From: Leptospira ainazelensis
GTDB taxonomy: Bacteria; Spirochaetota; Leptospiria; Leptospirales; Leptospiraceae
Length of the DNA stretch: 64,000 bases
Direction of reading: 5' to 3'
Assembly: GCF_016918785.1 (NCBI RefSeq)
Contig: NZ_JAFFPT010000009.1
Coordinates: forward strand, 1-64,000
Part shown: positions 53,938 through 64,000 of the stretch, in pieces
How positions within the stretch are numbered: position 1 is the first letter of the stretch
Layout: every line of letters starts with the position of its first letter
The notes under the pieces: model-generated
Database searches by the model: none
What the model was told of the DNA's origin: nothing
What the model saw: only the letters and a program-made list of their open reading frames with translations
Translations under genes and position numbers: made by a program

Positions 53938-54489
53938 TTATTCCTTCCATTTGATTGAGCAACCCATCGAGGGTAATTGATTGATAGGAGGCGGATTTCC
54001 TTTTACGAGTTGGTGAACTGCGTATTCGAGTTCCTTTCTGGAAATCTGCTTTTCATTCTTCCAATTGTCGTCCATTCTTCCGTGATAGAATAATTTCCTG
54101 TCGGCGTCATAGAGATAAATATCCGGCGTACACATAGCCTTCAGGTTTCGTGCAACGTTCTGACTTTCGTCGGCGAGATAAGGAAATGTAATCCCCCACT
54201 CCTGAATTTTGGTCGACATCGCCTCCGGAGAATCTTCCGGGTAATCGGGGCGAATATTGGGATTGATCGCAACCGTCTTTACTCCTAAGGAAAGAATCTC
54301 TCCCGCAAACCGAATCAAACGGGGCCAGATCGCCTGTGCATAAGGACAATGATTGCAGGTTATAACCAGCAAAAGACCGGTCGAACCCGAGACTGCATCG
54401 GAAGAATAAACCTTCCCGTTCGGATCTGGCAGCTCAAAGGATGGTAATAAGGTTCCCAGAGGTATTTTTTCGGATTCAAGAAGAGACAT
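53938..54489 (-). CDS. Thioredoxin-fold redoxin (AhpC/TSA-like)
   Basis: 183 residues starting at an ATG. The fold signature is [25 protein letters not shown] near the start, then [14 protein letters not shown] with the CxxC pair at Cys45 and Cys48, [38 protein letters not shown], and LFYHGRMDD. The ending [10 protein letters not shown] is typical of a widespread family of single-domain redoxins that carry CNHCP. It is cytoplasmic (no signal peptide) and may reduce peroxides or disulphides; the exact substrate is unknown. Confidence 0.88.
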   Translation of the reverse strand: MSLLESEKIPLGTLLPSFELPDPNGKVYSSDAVSGSTGLLLVITCNHCPYAQAIWPRLIRFAGEILSLGVKTVAINPNIRPDYPEDSPEAMSTKIQEWGITFPYLADESQNVARNLKAMCTPDIYLYDADRKLFYHGRMDDNWKNEKQISRKELEYAVHQLVKGNPPPINQLPSMGCSIKWKE

Positions 54490-54615
54490 CGGTTTGGACT
54501 TAGACTGGAAGCCTATTTATTTCATGAAATTAATTTTTTATCGAAACTCGGAAGAAATTTCGGAAAGATTCTAAAATTCTTTGTCATATTCCGATTTTCC
54601 TGTTATTCTTTCCCT

Positions 54616-55173
54616 ATGAAAAATAGACCATTTTCTCCATCTCGTGCAACGATATCTTCTCGAAAAACATCGGCGGCTAACAGGCATAAGTTGGGATACG
54701 CCTTCGACCGAATTAAAAGGTCAGTTTTTGTTCCGAGTTTCCTCTTGCTCACGATCAGCCTTCTCTTCTTTTTCCAATGTAATGGAACCCGGCCTTCGAC
54801 CTTGGGCGCACAGAACGGAAAATTAGGACTTTGTCCGCAAACTCCGAACTGTGTGAGCAGCGTCGTCCCTGAAACCGACTCGGAACACAGCATCAAGCCC
54901 TTAAGTTATAAAGGAACCCTCGAGGAAGGAAAGACAAAGTTAAAAACCGCGATAGGCGAAATCTCGAGAACACAGATCGTAAAAGAAGAATCGGATTATC
55001 TCTATGTGGAATTTACGAGTTTGATCTGGAGATTTGTGGACGACGTCGAATTCGTATTCGATCCGAACTCGCCTACGATTCATGTGCGTTCCGCGTCTCG
55101 TCTTGGAAAATCGGACCTTGGGGTCAATCGTAAAAGAATCGAGACGATCCGCGAAAAGCTGAATTCTCTTTAA
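54616..55173 (+). CDS. DUF1499 lipoprotein
   Basis: 185 residues from the ATG at 54616. The N-terminal segment before the hydrophobic core is long (about 40 residues); a TTG at 54691 with AGG eight bases ahead would give a more usual signal. The core SFLLLTISLLFFFQC puts the lipid site at Cys55. The rest is DUF1499: LGLCPQTPNCVSS, HSIKPLSY, YLYVEFTSLIWRFVDDVEFVF, IHVRSASRLGKSDLGVNRKRIE. The function of the family is not known. It is divergent from the redoxin gene and convergent with the next. Confidence 0.85.
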   Translation: MKNRPFSPSRATISSRKTSAANRHKLGYAFDRIKRSVFVPSFLLLTISLLFFFQCNGTRPSTLGAQNGKLGLCPQTPNCVSSVVPETDSEHSIKPLSYKGTLEEGKTKLKTAIGEISRTQIVKEESDYLYVEFTSLIWRFVDDVEFVFDPNSPTIHVRSASRLGKSDLGVNRKRIETIREKLNSL

Positions 55174-55239
55174 ACTCGGAACGAAAAACAAATCCGCTCG
55201 GAAGAATTTTTATTCTTCATAAATTAAGAATCCGGGAGG

Positions 55240-56094
55240 CTAATTTTCCAGAGCGGCCTTTTTTCTTTCCGCAAGAGACTTCCAATATCCTTCCGGATAG
55301 GCTTTAATTAGAATTTCATAAAATAGTTTTTCCGCGTTCTTTACGTTCACAACTCCTCCGTAAAAGTATTTTCGAAGAGAATCGGACTCCATGGTTTTGA
55401 TATATTCTTCACCCGGTTCTAGATGGACGGCGACTTTGTTGCCTGAAAAAATTTCGGTTAATTTCGGAGTATCGTCGAGAATTCCAAAAGGATCATCGGG
55501 CGTTGTTGGAAGCACCCGCGCCATCAAAATTCCCCCGAAAGAAATTTCTCCGGCCTTGGTTTTGATCGGAAAGGCCTGAAAGGATTTGGAAGGATCGACC
55601 GGAAAATTTCGAATCACGATTCTTCGACAATTCTGCCCGCAACTGATTTGATAGAGATAATTGATTCCTGTGATCACGTATTCTTTCGAAGGATCAAAGG
55701 ATAACAAAAGATAGAATGGAGACAAATAACCGGTCTTTCCCTCGTAATATTGAGTGGACTCAACTTTTTCAACCATAGCCGGCGCTTCGTCGGGATACGG
55801 ACTAACGTCCTTCGGATTATTTTTGGAGTCTTTGCGAAGAATTTCGGAAAATCGAACTCCGGAAGTACCGAGTTCGTGAAAGACCGTTCCGGAATCCTTA
55901 CCGAATATGTTAAACAAATTCTTGTGATTTTGATTATAAACGTAAAGGCCGAAACCGATCACTCCAAAGGAATTTTTCTCCCGGTCCGATTTCGGATTTT
56001 GCACCCGCACGACTTCCTGCGTGCAATCGACAACTAGGAGAAAAAAAAGAAGTAAAAGAAAACAGTTTAGGATGTTCTGCTTACGATTTCCCAT
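55240..56094 (-). CDS. Uncharacterised lipoprotein
   Basis: 284 residues from the ATG at 56092-56094 ([10 protein letters not shown]); 12 more codons are open upstream. A long hydrophobic stretch ends LVVDC, giving Cys24 as the lipid site. The mature protein includes [71 protein letters not shown] and an [19 protein letters not shown] end. No domain is recognised; the strand pattern suggests a compact beta fold. It stands alone between convergent genes. Confidence 0.75.
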   Translation of the reverse strand: MGNRKQNILNCFLLLLFFLLVVDCTQEVVRVQNPKSDREKNSFGVIGFGLYVYNQNHKNLFNIFGKDSGTVFHELGTSGVRFSEILRKDSKNNPKDVSPYPDEAPAMVEKVESTQYYEGKTGYLSPFYLLLSFDPSKEYVITGINYLYQISCGQNCRRIVIRNFPVDPSKSFQAFPIKTKAGEISFGGILMARVLPTTPDDPFGILDDTPKLTEIFSGNKVAVHLEPGEEYIKTMESDSLRKYFYGGVVNVKNAEKLFYEILIKAYPEGYWKSLAERKKAALEN

Positions 56095-56403
56095 AGAACT
56101 ACAAAAATAAATTCTTTCATCCTCTGCCAACTTTCTTTTATCGAGGAAATTCTTTTTATCCGCGTATATCCGTTTACAAAGTGCCTAACGGAAATAAGAA
56201 AATTATATTTTCTTCCGGTTCTCCTAAGGCGCTGAAATCTTAGGAATGTTTTATCGTCAAAACTCAACCGATGGAATTGGAAATTTCAATCCAAGAAAAT
56301 AAGACCGGTTTCAGGATTGTACATCTCAAAAATCGATTCGATCACACTTTTTACGGCTCTTCTGCGATGATAAAACTGTATCCGGATCTGAATCGAAACT
56401 CCG
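56095..56403. other. Intergenic region, small possible ORF
   Basis: A TCCTAAG/CTTAGGA hairpin lies at 56222-56245. A 48-codon plus-strand frame runs from an ATG at 56271 to a stop at 56415-56417 and overlaps the carB 3' end in convergent orientation. It has no ribosome-binding site or recognised motif, so it is noted only as possible. Confidence 0.35.
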
Positions 56404-59724
<3,321 letters not shown>

Positions 59725-59766
59725 ACTGAAAATACAGCTTTTTAGTTCACCGCTATCCTTCAAGCA

Positions 59767-62070
<2,304 letters not shown>

Positions 62071-62549
62071 TTTACTTCAAGCGGGACTCAAACTCTTCCG
62101 CAAGTGAATCCTTAGATCGAGCTTCAGTTTTTTTTAACGTAGCAATTTTCGAGGCGAAATATTCGATTCTTATAATATAACTTCCCTTTGTATTTACCTT
62201 TCGATTTTGTAAGAATAATTTCAAGGTGGGCCATGCTCATATAGAGAACGGCCTGTTCCATTCTTTCCCGCAATACAACTGAACCTTGAAAAGAATCTGT
62301 CGTAACAACGACAATCCTCCGAAAAAGTCGCGCCCCGCCCTGATCTAGGGTGGAGGGGCGGGTGGCGGAAAACTCCGGGTGACTTTTCTCTATCATAAAA
62401 TTCCGCTTCTCGCAAGTAAAAAGTCTCGATGTAGGAACTCCTAAAAAAAATCCTCTTTCGATGTTGACGATTCTGAATAGCTCTACAACCCGTGAATCAG
62501 TTTACGCAGAGTTTGACCAAAGTGAACGCGAAACATTAGTATCGAAGGG
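62071..62549. other. Intergenic region with GC-rich hairpin and short repeat
   Basis: No convincing gene. At about 62330-62366, CCGCCC and GGGCGG-type arms flank a loop, making a GC-rich island in AT-rich DNA. TGTAGGAACTCC lies at 62430-62441. A minus-strand 90-codon frame crosses the island but ends in low-complexity sequence and is not supported. Confidence 0.5.
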
Positions 62550-63178
<629 letters not shown>

Positions 63179-63182
<4 letters not shown>

Positions 63183-63766
63183 GTCTGTGCCTCCATTTTT
63201 TTATCGATGCTCAATTCTAAGATTCGGATTTTCTTATTGAGTTTTTCGGTCGATTTCCATTCTTTCAATTTGGAAAGCACCTGTTTTGCTTCCGAAAACT
63301 TTCCCGCTTCAAACAAGATGCAGGCGTATGTGTAGAGACCTTCCGCATAACGCACCGAAGCGGCTCCGTGTTCCGAAAAAATCTTTCCCCAGTGGATTCC
63401 GGCGGATTCGTCCTCCAATACCAGACAACGTTCCAAAAATAAAAAAACGGAGTTATAAAAAATTCCGGGATGAGACGACTTTTTTTCGTAGATACTCCTG
63501 AGAGTTTTATCGATCTCTTCGGGATCCTTCTCGGCGGCCGTATACAAAAGAAGAATTCGATAGTCCACTTCTTCTTTCCGAAGCGCGGAACGCGATACCT
63601 TCACAAGGGTATCATAGTTCCCCTTCTTATAAAAATCATAAACGTCGCTGAAATCTGTGGGAGAGACTGTTTTTTGAGGAGAGAGAAAAAAAAGAATGAT
63701 TACAAACCCGAGGAACCGGGAGGCAAAATTCTCTTGGAACTGCCTAACCGGCCGGGTATTTTTCAA
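63179..63766 (-). CDS. Secreted TPR-like helical protein, unknown
   Basis: About 195 residues from a TTG at 63764-63766, chosen because it overlaps the upstream stop as TTGA; the frame is open further upstream. A hydrophobic segment ([13 protein letters not shown]) acts as signal or anchor. The rest is helical with repeat-like pairs ([45 protein letters not shown]), resembling tetratricopeptide repeats. No family name can be given. It overlaps rsmD by four bases and so is co-translated with it. Confidence 0.72.
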
Positions 63767-63963
63767 AGTTCGATTACTGCCGCCGAACCGCACATGGGAC
63801 AAATGGCCCCTTCCGGACCGTAATCCTCCGCTTCAAAGGCTTCTTCTTCCCAGCGGTGGTCGCAATCCTCACATGCAAACGTTACAACGTCCTCATCCGT
63901 AGCATTTTCATCATCTCCGGTTTCCAGTTCAAACTCTTCGTCAAAATCGTAATCGTAGGGCAT
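63763..63963 (-). CDS. Small acidic zinc-ribbon protein
   Basis: 66 residues starting at an ATG. The first 28 residues are strongly acidic ([25 protein letters not shown]). Two CxxC pairs follow, CEDC and CPMC, spaced as in rubredoxin/FmdB-like zinc ribbons. It may bind one zinc and a partner nucleic acid or protein; function is unknown. It begins the small operon with the TPR-like gene and rsmD; its promoter would lie within the last bases of the window. Confidence 0.8.
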   Translation of the reverse strand: MPYDYDFDEEFELETGDDENATDEDVVTFACEDCDHRWEEEAFEAEDYGPEGAICPMCGSAAVIEL

Positions 63964-64000
63964 ACATCCAACGGAATCAAAGGTGCCTTCAGTGTCAAGT

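Noticed and set aside
62124..62396. 90-codon minus-strand ORF
   Set aside because: It crosses the GC-rich hairpin, has no recognisable domain and no good start signal; more likely a repeat-derived frame.

Overview
The window reads as chromosomal DNA of a spirochaete of the genus Leptospira. The grounds are a hook-protein set (fliK-like, flgD, flgE) whose FlgE has no cysteine but keeps Ser179, Lys145, Lys148 and Lys166, an abundance of small lipoproteins with short loose lipoboxes, DUF1566 and SbsA-like Ig lipoproteins, a giant Leptospira-type structural/Hint protein, TTG starts and AT-rich intergenic DNA with dispersed short repeats. The species cannot be fixed from the sequence alone.

Region 1 (1-23.1 kb, almost all minus strand) is accessory DNA and the most interesting part. 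A probable five-gene operon runs leftward from 23.08 kb: two large lipoproteins with Ig-like and DUF1566 domains, a small secreted DUF1566 protein, a 3055-residue secreted protein, and a 228-residue lipoprotein. The giant protein has a signal peptide, a cysteine-repeat zone, helical, hydrophobic and beta-rich regions, then an autocleavage-type Hint domain (Cys2027 to His2168-Asn2169) and a C-terminal M23/LytM peptidase domain with HxxxD and HxH motifs. Further left lie a He_PIG-type lipoprotein, a frameshifted staphylococcal-nuclease-like remnant, and a second, 5'-truncated copy of the giant gene. That copy is nearly identical upstream of and through Hint, then diverges, and it carries its own diverged lipoprotein downstream. 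This is the layout of a polymorphic toxin locus with an orphan toxin/immunity cassette; the toxin and immunity roles are inferred.

Region 2 (23.6-37.3 kb, plus strand) is a tightly packed nine-gene operon, divergent from region 1. It encodes a TolC-like outer-membrane factor, three lipoproteins (Ig-like, uncharacterised, TPR), an HlyD-type adaptor, an RND pump, a second RND-like protein without the charged proton-relay residues, a membrane-anchored MORN-repeat protein and a multi-pass membrane protein.

Region 3 (37.5-46.3 kb) holds housekeeping genes (GT39 glycosyltransferase, Cys-rich lipoprotein, rlmN, small membrane protein, trpC, STAS protein, murD, SnoaL-like protein). Two tandem arrays of a ~100-bp repeat unit with a GCGAA-C-TTCGC palindromic core flank the trpC-murD block.

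Region 4 (46.3-64 kb) is core genome: a GAF/HD-GYP phosphodiesterase, flagellar hook genes, a redoxin, a DUF1499 lipoprotein, carB behind a membrane sulfatase-fold protein, and a zinc-ribbon/hypothetical/rsmD operon at the right edge.
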